A DNA stretch of 64,000 nt from Rhynchopus sp. YZ270_cl-10 (GCA_964035575.1 OZ037852.1:496001-560000), one strand, 5' to 3'. Numbered from the stretch's first letter, positions 13,488-27,810 are shown. A program made the numbers and translations. The notes: generated by a model from the letters alone, not told the origin.

Positions 13488-14113
13488 CGATGTCCATTGT
13501 AGGAGATTTGATACGTTCAAAATGGGGTGTTAAAATGTCAGTATTGGGTGATTCTGAAGTGCAGGGCTGTGGTCACGAGAGATGAGAGTGCTCGATTGTA
13601 GCAATCAAAATTGCTAAATCAAAAAAAGAAAAGAAAAGAAAAGCGTTTGACAAGAACGGCACACACACAATATAGTGGAGCACACTCTAGGGTGACACTA
13701 ATACAACCAAGTTTTCAAAAAAAAAAAAAAAAAAAAAGAGGAAAACTTGTACTGTGCGAACAACTTCTCAGGGGGCAAAAAATGATTCACAATAAAACTG
13801 CCTATTATGGCGTCGACTTCGAAGTACCCATCTTTGGGACTAGGGTCTGTAGCGCTAAGGTATTTGCTCCACTGAAGATAGACTTAGTTTGTCTTGAAGA
13901 GTGTTGTGCACTGTTGTGCACAATGAGGGGCGCTCGAGTCGCTCGTTTGAACCCCCTATAAAACGCGTATATGTAGGACAAAGGAGCTTTAAAGGGCGGC
14001 ATTGTGAATTCCTTTTTAAAGTTCTCCCACCTCTGCCTTTGCGCGAAACGTGTTGAAAAACAACCAGTGTGAAAACACATTTCAAACGGGGTGATGGAGG
14101 GGGAAAGGCTTTT

Positions 14114-14189
14114 TGGTGTGGCTGAGACCAAAACATAGGTCACTTTGTCAGAACTTTGTTGTGCGTTTTTGGCTTTTTCAGCCACACCA
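14114..14189. repeat. short inverted repeat
   Basis: TGGTGTGGCTGA at 14114-14125 pairs with TCAGCCACACCA at 14178-14189. CAGCCACAC-like sequences also lie upstream of both antiporter copies. Confidence 0.5.
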
Positions 14190-14817
14190 TTGAAAAAATC
14201 CACCTTACCTTTCGTGTTTAGCCAACCTTGACCACGCAATCGTTATCAAAAGGGGAAAGGTGGTTAGGAGATCCCCAAGCCTCACTGAGATAAGTAATAT
14301 CTCTCGTAACCAACTTCAAAAAAAAAAAAAAAAAAAAAAAAAGCGCTATCTGCCTTGTATCACCCTTTTTTCGTTTTCCTCTCTTTCAAAACAGGGTTGG
14401 CTTTCTTTCTCACTGAAAATCCCTTCCCTTTCCCTTTTAACGAATTTAATTGAAAAAAAAATAATACGACTTCGAGGACTTCGCTCTCTCCAGCTAATTT
14501 TATCCCATCATACACAGAGAAAGAGAAAAAAAAAACACACACAAGGGGGGGGAAAAAAAGGCAAAGAGAAGTTGAAAGTGCAAAACGCCTCACCGTGCAT
14601 CGGCGGACGCCCTCTCTTTCACAAAAAAACACAACAAAAAAAAAACAACTATTTAACAGATTCCACTCGTAAAGAAGCGACAGGAAAAGATTTTTTTTAA
14701 CCCCAGAAAATAAAATAAAAAACGTTTCGCCACACATAACACCCAAAAAACCCACATTTTTTTTTTTTTTTGTCCTTTTTGAGAAACCCCCAATACGACC
14801 AACACCCCCCCTAAGGT

Positions 14818-14886
14818 CAGTGCTGGAAGAATACGTATCAGAATACGTATTCTTACGTATTCTTATGCGTATTCTTACAGCACTGC
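14818..14886. mobile_element. 68-bp miniature inverted-repeat insertion
   Basis: CAGTGCTG.AAGAATACG and CGTATTCTT.CAGCACTG form the ends, with AT-rich palindromic GAATACGTATTC copies between. The direct repeat CCTAAGGT flanks both sides (14810-14817 and 14887-14894), which fits an 8-bp target-site duplication. Confidence 0.6.
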
Positions 14887-15294
14887 CCTAAGGTCCCCCC
14901 CTTCCATCCCGCTTCAAACAGAGATAATAAAGAGAGCTTCATACTAATCAGTTCAGGAGAACAGAAAGCATTCTTCAATGTGTCTAAGTTACGCATTAAC
15001 TTCGACAAGATTTTCTTTTTGGGAAAAAAGGCTTGGCGTGAGACAAATTATGACTCTTTGTCTATGATCGACGGCCCTGAAGCACTTTGAACGAAAAATA
15101 AAAGTTTCCGTAAGATGACTCTTTCCGCCTCTACATTTGGCACCATTTTTTTTTTTCCTTTCTTTTTTGAAAACTTGGTTGCATCAGTGTAGACACCCGA
15201 AGATGAACACCACTATGTAAAACACCACCAAAGGTCCATCCAATCCTTCCCCTTTTGAAGATGTAAATGAACCCCCTTTTTTTTCCCCCCTTAC

Positions 15295-18505
<3,211 letters not shown>

Positions 18506-18872
18506 CTCCGCTGTCTCTAAGGAAAAGCCTTAGTTGGGGGGGGGATAGGGGGGGAGGGGGGGTCCGACCGTTTGTGTAATACCGCTTCTTTGTTTCCCTG
18601 TTTAGTATTTTTTTTTGTGGAAAAAAGTCAAAAAAAAAAAAAACCTAGTAAGAGTTACAAGCCTCTCTTAGCAACGACAATGTTTAAGGGGAGGGAAGAG
18701 GGTTTTTTGAGGTTCAGTACAATAGTTAAAAGATGGGTACAATAATACAAAGAAAAATGGTATTGATGCAGCCACCTTCCGACCCGACTACGATGCGAGC
18801 CATCCGGATGAAGGCACAATACAAAAACAAAAAAAAATCTAAAAAAAAATGCGTTATTCTTCTTCTCCTTCT
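18506..18872. other. intergenic spacer
   Basis: A G-rich stretch (18535-18563) is the C/T tract just upstream of the kinase ATG on the gene strand. A diverged hairpin lies near 18655 and the CCAGCC/GATGAAGGCAC-type repeat at 18765-18815. Confidence 0.55.
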
Positions 18873-19601
18873 TCAGGGCGTCCCAGAAAAGACCTCACGC
18901 AATGGGGGAGGGGAGATGGTTCCTCCTCTGAGGTGGTTTTCTGGTACGCTCATACGGAGTAGTGCGATCTCTGTGTCATATGCGTTTGGGGATGCCTGTG
19001 TGAGGGCGCGTTTGGCGTCCTTGCGTCTTTCCCGTTCCAACGCACGAAGGGAAAGCAAAGACGCAGTTTCAAAGGTCCGCCTGTCCCCTTCTTCTGCCAT
19101 CATATCTTCATGGCTGAGCAAAAAATCGGACCTAGAATGGTTCAGATCTTCCCGAAGATGCCGTGCTTTGGAGAGAATCGCGGTTTTGAGTCGTTGTACC
19201 CTGGCACGCACTGCATTGATATCTTCGATTTGCTCTGCAATCTTTTCATCTTGCTCTTGAATATCTAAAATCGGGAACGTTTGCGCAATATTATCGTAGC
19301 CAAGAAGTTTGAGGTTACATCCCGTTGAAACATCGTGTTTTTGTATTTGCGGTGCGACGAAGCCAGGTGAGGTTGCTCGCGGTGTCCCTGCGCGTGGTGT
19401 GTGAGAAACACTTGCATCCAAGGCACTTCCTGCGCGCATCCGCCAGAGCCTCTGTCTGGCCTTCTCCTCAGTCAGTAGGTACTCATAGGTTCGGTCGCTC
19501 CCTAGCTCGCCTGGAGGTACGCCAAGGCCGGATTGGTGCAGCTTCCCTAAGGCCGTCCGGTCGTTGTTTCCATTCACCACAAATTCTCCAACCAACTCCA
19601 T
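18873..19601 (-). CDS. coiled-coil protein, function unknown
   Basis: A 242-residue protein I do not recognise. Residues about 140-215 form a helical, charged coiled coil (EQDEKIAEQIEDINAVRARV and onward), preceded by a Ser/Pro/Thr-rich linker (TPRAGTPRATSP). The N-terminal 60 residues include a conserved-looking block (TYEYLLTEEKARQRLWRMRA). ATG 19601 is chosen because a CTCACCAG acceptor lies 28 nt upstream; an open stretch further upstream is AT-poor but has no support. It sits between the PX-PH kinase and ankyrin gene A with spacers of about 340 bp on each side. No intron is visible. Confidence 0.65.
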   Translation of the reverse strand: MELVGEFVVNGNNDRTALGKLHQSGLGVPPGELGSDRTYEYLLTEEKARQRLWRMRAGSALDASVSHTPRAGTPRATSPGFVAPQIQKHDVSTGCNLKLLGYDNIAQTFPILDIQEQDEKIAEQIEDINAVRARVQRLKTAILSKARHLREDLNHSRSDFLLSHEDMMAEEGDRRTFETASLLSLRALERERRKDAKRALTQASPNAYDTEIALLRMSVPENHLRGGTISPPPLREVFSGTP

Positions 19602-19808
19602 GTCGGAATGGTCAGGTGTAGTGTGTATTCTGGTGAGAAGTGTTAGGTCATGTGAAATTAGAGTGGAGGGGGGTACTGAGGAAAAATGTGCTTTGGGCAC
19701 ACCCTGTGTTTTCTGAGTACTTAGAGAGTTTTCAAGAATTAGAATACTTTGGACAGAGGGGTTCTAAGTAGCCAGCCACCCCCAATATTAAGCGTTATAA
19801 TGCACTGC

Positions 19809-19823
19809 CTACCGTAAAGGTAG
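19809..19823. other. conserved hairpin 3' of ankyrin gene A
   Basis: CTACC-GTAAA-GGTAG, about 120 bp beyond the ankyrin stop. The same hairpin with flanks (..GGAGATGCTCC) occurs beyond ankyrin genes B and C. Confidence 0.5.
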
Positions 19824-19939
19824 GTGGAGATGCTCCATATGTAATCCTTAAGGAAACTCAGTTTATGGGAATCAAAATACAACTCCAACGAATCTGCACA
19901 CAAGAATGGCGCAACTTAAGGAGAATGTTCGGTATTGTT

Positions 19940-21103
19940 CTAACGCTCAGTGTCTGCCCCTGCATCAATGAGCACCTGCACCACGTCTGCATGTTTTCTC
20001 TCCACAGCAACGTGCAACGCAGTGTAGTTGTTGCTGTCTTGGTGATTCAGGTCCATCTCTGGCAAATTCACAAGATAGCGCACAATATCGGTGTGTCCAC
20101 CATAAGCTGCAAACATAAGACACGTGTTTCCTTCCGCGTCTGTGGCACGCACATTCGTACCTGCTTTGACCAACATCTTCACAGTTGTGAGTTCTCCTAA
20201 ATCGCTAGCCAAGTGCAGAGGCGAGCATCCGTCGGTATTCTTTGTCTCAATGTCTGCCCCTGCACCAATGAGCACCTGCACCACGTCTGCATGTTTTTCG
20301 TGCACAGCACAGTGCAACGCAGTCCAGTAGTCCCTGGCTTGCTGATCCAGGTCCACCTCCGGCAAGCTCACAAGATAGCGCACAGTATCGGTGTGTCCAC
20401 AATCCGCTGCAAGGATAAGACACGTGGCTCCTTTGTCGTCTGTGGCACGCACATCCGCACCTGCTTTGACCAACATCTTCACAGTTGTGAGTTCTCCTGA
20501 ATTGCTAGCATAGTGCAGAGGAGAGTATCCTTTATCATCCTTCGTCTCAATGTCTGCCCCTGCATCAATGAGCACCTGCACCACGTCTGCACGCTTGTAC
20601 CGCACAACAAAGTGTAACGCAGTGTAGTTGTTGCTGCCTTGGTGATTCAGGTCCACCTCCGGCAAGCTCAAAAGATAGTGCACAGTATCGGTGTGTCCAT
20701 GATACGCTGCAAACATAAGACACGTGTTTCCTTTGTCGTCTGTGGCACTCACATCCGCACCTGCTTTGACCAACATCTTCACAGTTGTGAGTTCTCCTGA
20801 AATGCTAGCCACGTGCAGAGGCGAACGTCCTCTGTCGTCCTTCGCCTCAATGTCTGCCCCTGCATCAATGAGCACCTGCACCACGTCTGCATGTTTCTGA
20901 TGCGCAGCAATGTACAACGCAGTGAAGTTCCTGCTGCCTTGGTGATTCAGGTCCACCTCTGCCAAGCTCACAAGAGAGCGCACAGTGTCGGTGTGTCCAT
21001 GCTGCGCTGCACGGATGAGACACGTGTTTCCTTCCGCGTCTTTGGCACGTACATCCTCACCTGCTTTGAACAACTTCTTCACAGTTGCGACGAACTTCAT
21101 CAT
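19940..21103 (-). CDS. ankyrin-repeat protein A
   Basis: A 387-residue protein made almost wholly of ankyrin repeats after a short N-terminus (MMKFVATVKKLFKAGEDVRA). The unit is a triplet of ankyrins, exactly 100 residues (300 bp): first with GHTDTVRYLVSLPEVDLNHQ, second with TALH..V..KHADVVQVLIDA, third with SPLH.AS.SGELTTVKMLV. About 3.7 triplets are present and the 300-bp phase never slips. Partner unknown; ankyrin arrays bind proteins. The MM start is supported by TTTCAG 19 nt upstream. It is a close paralog of gene B, sharing 5' and 3' flanks, but is shorter by exactly one module. No signal peptide or membrane segment. Confidence 0.88.
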   Translation of the reverse strand: MMKFVATVKKLFKAGEDVRAKDAEGNTCLIRAAQHGHTDTVRSLVSLAEVDLNHQGSRNFTALYIAAHQKHADVVQVLIDAGADIEAKDDRGRSPLHVASISGELTTVKMLVKAGADVSATDDKGNTCLMFAAYHGHTDTVHYLLSLPEVDLNHQGSNNYTALHFVVRYKRADVVQVLIDAGADIETKDDKGYSPLHYASNSGELTTVKMLVKAGADVRATDDKGATCLILAADCGHTDTVRYLVSLPEVDLDQQARDYWTALHCAVHEKHADVVQVLIGAGADIETKNTDGCSPLHLASDLGELTTVKMLVKAGTNVRATDAEGNTCLMFAAYGGHTDIVRYLVNLPEMDLNHQDSNNYTALHVAVERKHADVVQVLIDAGADTER

Positions 21104-21406
21104 TGTTGTGTTGTGAGTTCTCCTGAAAATGTACACAAATAAAGGGTGAGAAAGTTGCACCAGATCACACTACGCCCTCACTAATCAGGATTGAACCAAA
21201 GGGAAACAACGCTTTGAGACTACCGTGAGATAAACGGTGACCATCTCCCTGCGAGACAAGAACATAGTACTGCCCCTTCCCCTCCACCCCACCATCAACA
21301 ACACAACTCAACGAGATGCGACGTCCCGTCCCCCTTGACGAGTGTGAAGAGCCCCTCGGACAATGGTGGCACCTCAACCACTGATGCCACACCCACACCT
21401 CCTGCA

Positions 21407-21814
21407 TCAGGCTCTGTCTGTGGGGTGTTGCTGGCAGACGTGCTCGGTGCCTCGCAGGGAGAGGGTTGTGAGGTTTTTGTTTGTACAGAGCATGTACAGG
21501 AGCGGACGGAGGGAGGCTGAGTGAATGGGATTATCATTCAGATGCAGTGTTGTGAGGCTTGGATGCCGTGTACACGTTTCTGCAACAGATGCAATGCACG
21601 ACACTTCCAGCCAATTACTCGACAGATCCAATTCTGTTAACTTCGCATTATTCCGTACAATCTCTAGCACCGCCTCTAACCCCTTTCGTCCGATATAGTT
21701 TACACTGAAATCAAACACTTCAACCTCATTACGGTGTAACTGTGTTGAAAACCCACTATTAGGTTTGCATTGCAAACGCTTACAATAAAATCCGTACAAC
21801 GTAGCGAGAGACAT
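21407..21814 (-). CDS. leucine-rich-repeat protein, 3' end uncertain
   Basis: A 135-residue frame with ribonuclease-inhibitor-like leucine-rich repeats: KGLEAVLEIVRNNAKLTELD, then LTTLHLNDNPIHSASLRPLL, then NLTTLSLRGT. The N-terminus (LYGFYCKRLQCKPNSGF) resembles the cap of many protist LRR proteins. The frame ends abruptly after one more partial repeat. A second frame continues on the same strand to 21165 (GRRISLSCVVDGG..YYVLVSQGDG) and looks protein-like, so a frameshift or an unresolved intron may join the two; I leave them separate. It is upstream of ankyrin gene A, and its 3' part is copied beyond ankyrin gene B. Function unknown. Confidence 0.6.
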   Translation of the reverse strand: MSLATLYGFYCKRLQCKPNSGFSTQLHRNEVEVFDFSVNYIGRKGLEAVLEIVRNNAKLTELDLSSNWLEVSCIASVAETCTRHPSLTTLHLNDNPIHSASLRPLLYMLCTNKNLTTLSLRGTEHVCQQHPTDRA

Positions 21815-22423
21815 TAAAAATACACCAAAAAGGCAATCTGCAAAAGAAGGGGTTTTTGAGTAAATGACTTAGGAGGGGCTGTAAGAAGGAGGGAAAAGGG
21901 GGGGGAGACATTTCCTTTGTTTTTTGGCTGGAGTGGTGATGATCACCATTTTGTATTTTTTTTTTTTTTTGTTTTTTTTTTCCTTGAAAAATATCTTTGG
22001 TTGGATTAGTGTAGACACCCCCCTCCCTTCCCCCCTAGGAAGTGCTTCTACCAAACTAACCTTTGTTTTTTTTTGTTTTTTTTTTTTTGTTTGCGGGAGA
22101 TGCTGATAAATGTATTGCTGTGCTTTATTTGTGCGAGATTGTGCTTTTTTTTTTTTTTGTGCTGTTGTATTTTGTGTGCATAATTTGTGCTGAGAGGGAG
22201 AGGGGGAGAAACGAGAGGAAAAAAATATTGCTGGGAGAAGAAAAAAATCAGAAAAAAATTAAAACGTCATACAAAAGTGAATTTGAAAAAAATATTCTCA
22301 GATCCGGGGAGTCAAAATGAATCAAATGCGGGGTCGCACGATAAAAAATTTGCATCTGGGTTCTCTGAGTGACTTTTTTGCAAAAGTATACGGATTTTCA
22401 TGGAATGGGTGATATACATCACT

Positions 22424-22575
22424 GCGTACCATTTATCTATTGCTACGTGCCCTTTTGTTGTTATTGCTTACCACTTGCTTCGGCAAGGTTGGTTGAGGAC
22501 GGTACGGGGAAATCTCACCACCACCTTCATCAGTATTTTTGTGTTGTGTTTCCCCAGTCTCGCCCTCATGACCAC
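22424..22575 (+). repeat. split direct repeat A1 of the YR element
   Basis: 152 bp from GCGTACCATT to CTCATGACCAC, repeated without visible difference at 27236-27387. Confidence 0.85.
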
Positions 22576-25500
22576 TATGGATGAAGCGCTGGAGTCGCTC
22601 AGGGCCAAGAGTGGGTCACGGTCGTTCCGGATGTCGCGAGATGTTGCGAACATCGTTGCGGATTCGTCCGACGCCGTGAAGTCTGCACTGGGAAACGCGT
22701 GGGAGTCCGTCACGGGCGCGCTGTGCGTCCGGACGTTTGAGGATTTCCGGGGGGAGAGGGAAGATTTCGGGGAGGAACACGTGCGCGCTGCGTTGGCACG
22801 CGTCACGGGAACTGTGCCCTCGGACTGGACAGATGTTCCCTGTCTGCGTCTTCTTTTGCTCCTTGGAGTCCTCCGGAAGAGGCTGGGAGACGAGCTTTTT
22901 GGAGCTGTCGTGAGGGAGGGCGACGCCGAGCTGCCTCACTCCCCCGAAGTGCCTACCCCCCCCCGCCTCCGTGAACACCGTTGCTGAAGCGTTTGCGGCG
23001 GAGAGCGTGAGAGACGCAGAGAGGGACGAGGAGCGCGAACGCCTCACCGTGCACTTCACCCCTCGTTCCAACACACAACACCCTGCCCCCCCCCGCCCCC
23101 CCCCCCCTCCCTACACATGAGGACAAGTCAGAGGAGGAGAAGAAGGATGCGAGCATCGGGGACAGCGAGAGCGAAGACGAGGCTTCCGCCCCTAACAAGA
23201 AGCTCACAGTGGACAATGTACTGCTCGTCCCGGACAAATGGCACGAGCTCTCGGAGGTACAGCTGCTTACCCTCCGCAACCGCCTCACCGAGATGTACCT
23301 ACCAAGGGAGCAAGGGGACGCCAGGGATGCCATCAAGGCGAGCATGGATATCATGTTCAGCATCTTGGAAGGTTCCCCACCGAACGACATCCTGTCCGGT
23401 CTCCTCAACTCTGTGATGCACCTAGGCATCCGGGCGAAGGAAGGATGGGAGGCGGCCCAGGCCTTCTCCAAATCCATGACCGCCTCAAACGGGGTCTCCT
23501 CGGACAGGAAAGCCGCCCTGAAGGCAGCAACAGGGGTTGGACAGAAGAGAAGGGCTCCGACATCTCATGCACAGGGAGGAAGGGCACCAAAGCGTCCGAG
23601 AACAGAAAACAAGCCGCGGCACTCCAGAGGAGGTGCAAACCAACGCCCGAACTGGTTTTTTCGGAACCATTCCTACGCCCCTCGCAGGTAGTAACTACGG
23701 CACCACTGACCAGAGAGAGATGGAGAGCGAACCAGCGGCTTCAGTGCACCTGGGACAAAAAACATCGGCTGCTTCGTTGCGCCTGAGAAAAAATCAAAAT
23801 CAAAATCAAAAACAAGAACAAAAACAACAACAACAACAACAACAACAACAAAGACAAAAACAATTCGGCAGCTTCGCGCCTGATAAAAGACAAAGACAAA
23901 AAGGTCAACAATTCGGCAGCTTTGCGCCCAAAAGAGAACAACAAGAAGGCAGCTTTGCGCCAAAACAAGAACAACAAGGCAGCTTTGCGCCCAGACAGCC
24001 TACACGTTGGCCTGCACCAAGCGGAAGAAGAGCCGGCACCACTGCTATGGGGCGGATGCCCTCCTCCAAATCTGTCTCCACCACCTTCCCCAACGACAAG
24101 ATTCGCATCGCGGCTACCACGAGCGAAAGGAGGTCCCCGCAATTTGGTCGACCACAATTTTTTCTCCATCAGGGATGGAAAGGCCCTGGGGAGGGCGATG
24201 CACGAGAGGATTCCGTGGGACGAACTGCACCTGCACGCGACTGCCCCCACGACCCAAGGAGAGGTGCAACGAGTGTGGAGCGATTTCCTGAGGGGCTGCG
24301 CAACTGCTCCTCATCTGAGCAAGGAAGTGCATCTTCTACAGTTCGCGCACCGCAGGCTACGTACGGCGGCCCCCGCTCCGTAGTAGGCTACATGTGCAAG
24401 ATCCTGCGAGAGTGCAAGCGGCGAGGGATCAGAGGGGTCGCAACGGTCCGTGTATTGGGGGCAAAGAAGGCGCTCAGAAGACTATCTGCGGCGGTACGTC
24501 CGAGACAGGCGCCACCTCTTCCTCCCTCCGATGTCATCACCGGCGTCAACAAGCTTGTCAAAGCCGGAGACCAACATGCCGCCGCTTTAGCTGCGATGTC
24601 CTACATGACGAGGTCCCGCGTCCCAGACCTCCGTTTTCTGAACAAATCGGATTGGCGCGAGATTCATTGTGCAGGGGAGTCGCCGATCAAGGTAGGAGCA
24701 GAACTATTTGCGAAGGAGAAGGGCGTCCTGGTGGCTCGCCCCCCCCATCTATCTTCCTCCGGGTCCTCTAACAGCAATCGCGGTGTCTTTTTGGAGAACT
24801 GTGCAACACCACAACACCGTGATGGGGGGCAACACACGAGAGTTCGAGTCGCTGATGGAGCGCATTCGCAAGGTCATGCCAAAGGGGACGTGGATGCACT
24901 CATTCAAGAGAGGAGCGGCGCAAGCGATTCAACTGCAGGGGGCATCCAACGAAAGAATGCGTCTACTCCTGCGACACAGCAACGTGGGGCAGACAGCGGC
25001 ATACCTGAACGCGACGAACGTATCTGCACGGATGAGGGAGACGGAGGAGCTGAAGACCCTGCAGTTGCTGCACTGATCAACGGGGCGAAATATCCCCTAC
25101 CAGTCTGCGACGAGGGGTTAGAGGTGCCTGACCCCGACTACTTCCCCGTGGGGCTCTGCAAGGCCCCCCCCATCATGAAGAAAAGCCTGGATTCTTTCCC
25201 CACAGGCCTAATCGTGTTGGAGGCCGTGCGCAGGATGGCTGAGGAGTTAGGGAAGGACTCTGATTTCCTGCAGTGGTGTACTTCCGGACGTAAGATGGCA
25301 GATGCTTTATCTGGACCGATCCCACTCCCTGGCCCGAAGTCAAAAATCCCAAATTCTTTTGTGTCGGAGTGCGTGAAGTCGAAGGTATTGATTCCTCTTG
25401 CTCGGACTGACCGCAAGAAGGGCGCAGTTTGCGTTTTTGACGTCCCGAAGAGTGACCCGCAACTGCGGAGGCTAGTGGTGGATGGACGTCCTGTTAACAA

Positions 25501-27008
25501 AAGGATCGCCAAGCCACAGCCTTTCTCCCTGGTGAACCCCCACAAGCTTGCAGCAATGCTTAAGGTGTCAAACGCACGCTTTGCCCAACAGACCGACCTA
25601 AAGGGGTATTTCCACCAGTTCCCCCTCTCACCCGAGGTGTCCAAATATTTTTGTGTGCAGGCTGGGGGACGTTGGTTTAGATGGGCGCGTCTACCCATGG
25701 GTTTTGCTCACGCGCCGTACATCGCGCAGAACACTTCTGAGATTTTTCTTGGCCCCATTCTGAACAAATGGGGTGTTGTGTACCTTGACGACATTTTTGT
25801 TTGGGGTGCATATCCTGCTGAGGCGGCGGCTAAGACGGCTTTTGTGCGTGACCGTCTGCAGCGTGCGGGTGCGGAGGTAAACGTGAAGAAGTCCATGGCA
25901 AAACCGGCTGAAGTCGTTGACTTCATCGGCATAGTGTGGAACCTTCCGTTGCAATCTTTTTCGTTACCAGAGGAGTGGAGGTTAAAGTCATCACGCATCA
26001 TTCATGACACCCTGAAGCTGGAGACCTGTTCCCTACGAAAATGGTGGAAGGTATGCGGACTTGTGTTCAGAGCCGCGTACGTCCTGGATTTCAAGCTATG
26101 TTTTCTTTGCCACACTTTGCAGTTCGTGCGCAGTAAAGCACAACTCGTCTCCCGCAAGAAGCTGTCATGGGATGACGACGTGGCCATGCACGTTGCGACG
26201 AAGGAAGAGTTGCTGTGGCGAACATTCAGACTTGTGTGACGGTTCCCTTCCCCTCTCCGCCCCCGATACATTTCTCCATCGCAGTATGGACCGACGCGTC
26301 CACGACAGGCTGGGGCTGGGTGTCGAAGCTGCAGAACTCTTTTTCTGGCGTCGAAAGGCACGGACGGTGGGATTCGACGCACACCTCTGGAGAGATGTTT
26401 GTGTTGGAGCTGCGTGCGGCTGAGAAGGGCATGGCAGCAGCTTTGGAGGGCGGCCACACAGCTATCGTTCTTTTCGTGGACAACGAGGCGGTGAAGTATG
26501 TCCTCAGGAGAGGCCACTCCCGCACCCGCCTGGGCAACTCCATTCTGAGGAGGATGAGCACGCGACTCTCCGCAGCGAAGGCACACCTTCACATCAGGTG
26601 GATTAAGACCGACGAGATGCCCGCCGACTGGGGGTCCCGACAGAAGATGTCAGGTCAGGGCGTGAGTTTGAGTCCCAACAGGTTTGGTCACGTCGTGGAG
26701 GAGGCGTCGGGGATGAGAGTGTCTGACGATGTTCTAGAGTAGATGTTTTTTCTATTTCAGTCGGTGTGGCTTTGTTTTTTCTGGTTTTCAGAGTGCGAAG
26801 GGTCGAGTCAAGGTTGTTGTTTTTGATGTTGCGTGCGTGTGTTTCGCGTGGGGCTGTTTTTTACCTACGTTACGTTTTTTCGTGCCACATTTTTTGTGTT
26901 CGGAGTTGTTTTCTGTCATGAGACAGCATTGGAGATTATGCTTCTCGCGTGGAGAACGCTACCTCAGTGTGGCGTCTATTTGGGCACAGGTCAGGGCACG
27001 AGCGAAGG

Positions 27009-27058
27009 GTGTTTCCCCAGTCTCGCCCTCATGACCACATACCTCGCTGCCGTTTTTT
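27009..27058 (+). repeat. split direct repeat B1 of the YR element
   Basis: GTTTCCCCAGTCTCGCCCTC through CTCGCTGCCGTTTTTT. Repeated at about 27358-27408 (B2), where it overlaps the end of A2. Confidence 0.8.
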
Positions 27059-27090
27059 CGGCGCTATTAACCAAAAAAGACCTTTCCCCC

Positions 27091-27175
27091 CATATTTTAT
27101 CCTAAAGAGACCCCCATACTGTAAACTTGTTTAAGTAGCTTTGCTACGCCAGGGGGGTCTCTAGGATAAAATATG
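27091..27175. repeat. palindrome between B1 and A2
   Basis: CATATTTTATCCTAAAGAGA + CCCCC at 27091-27115 pairs with GGGGGGTCTCTAGGATAAAA + TATG at 27152-27175; the loop is about 36 bp. Confidence 0.75.
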
Positions 27176-27235
27176 TCGCGAATAAGAAAGTCTTTTCCCC
27201 CTCCCCCTTTTTCGCTATGGATATATTTTTTTTGC

Positions 27236-27408
27236 GCGTACCATTTATCTATTGCTACGTGCCCTTTTGTTGTTATTGCTTACCACTTGCTTCGGCAAGG
27301 TTGGTTGAGGACGGTACGGGGAAATCTCACCACCACCTTCATCAGTATTTTTGTGTTGTGTTTCCCCAGTCTCGCCCTCATGACCACATACCTCGCTGCC
27401 GTTTTTTT
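27236..27408 (+). repeat. split direct repeats A2 and B2 of the YR element
   Basis: A2 (27236-27387) copies A1. B2 (about 27358-27408) copies B1. Together they form the right end of the element, next to the MCM9 fragment. Confidence 0.85.
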
Positions 27409-27651
27409 CCTTCCCAAGGAGAAGACTGTGCGCTTGGGCGAGGCGGATGAGCGACTCCAACATACGGATAGTACGCCTGCTTTGGTTGAGCTTGCTGCGG
27501 TTCTCCCTTTGCCAGTTGAAGTAGCGCTCCAGGAGCGCAGTAGCGGCAGGGGCAATGGGGGGTGGCCCTTTTGCCTTTCTCGACTTAATCATTTCAAGGT
27601 ACACTCTCATTCTGTCTACCGGCCAGAGCGAATCGTCGTCGGCATCCAACC
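27409..27651 (-). pseudogene. MCM9 exon fragment
   Basis: About 240 bp matching 32282-32526 in exon 2 of the MCM9 gene, same strand, with roughly five differences. It still reads as MCM9 protein (DDDSLWPVDRMRVYLEMIKS and onward) but has no start, stop or neighbouring exons. One edge abuts the right end of the YR retroelement and the other the 3' flank of ankyrin gene B. Confidence 0.9.
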
Positions 27652-27678
27652 GCAGCACCATGCGGAACAAGGTATTGT

Positions 27679-27693
27679 CTACCGTAAAGGTAG
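27679..27693. other. conserved hairpin 3' of ankyrin gene B
   Basis: CTACC-GTAAA-GGTAG inside GGTATTGTCTACCGTAAAGG, as beyond genes A and C. Confidence 0.5.
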
Positions 27694-27810
27694 GTAGGGA
27701 TGCTCCTGAAGGGATCCTAAAAGAAACTCAGTTTACAGGAATCAAAATACAACTCCAACGAAGCTGCACACAAGAATGGCGCAACTTAAGGAGAATGTCC
27801 GGCAATTGTT

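Larger units (their letters stand above)
10438..15294. other. 4.9 kb spacer filled with inverted-repeat elements
   Basis: No complete gene seen. It carries poly-A/T runs, hairpin repeats (11032, 11683, 12767, 12903, 13081, 14259, 14567) and at least five larger inverted-repeat structures listed separately. Confidence 0.6.
22424..27408 (+). mobile_element. tyrosine-recombinase (DIRS/PAT-like) retrotransposon
   Basis: About 5 kb, the only large coding unit on the + strand. Parts from left: terminal repeat A1; gag-like region (about 22570-23690); a Q-rich stretch with short GSFAP repeats (about 23790-24000); tyrosine recombinase (about 24550-25075) in a frame overlapping the next region; reverse transcriptase with a YxDD box (about 25100-26000); RNase H (about 26230-26745); then B1, A2 and B2. 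Overlap of recombinase and polymerase frames is known for DIRS-type elements, while split direct repeats (A1..B1-A2-B2) are known for PAT and Ngaro types. A1 and A2 look identical over 152 bp, so the insertion is probably young. It looks largely whole, with at most one or two breaks. Confidence 0.85.

Noticed and set aside
19940-21103. CRISPR-like regular 300-bp repeats
   Set aside because: The repeats are in-frame ankyrin coding modules with no spacer structure.
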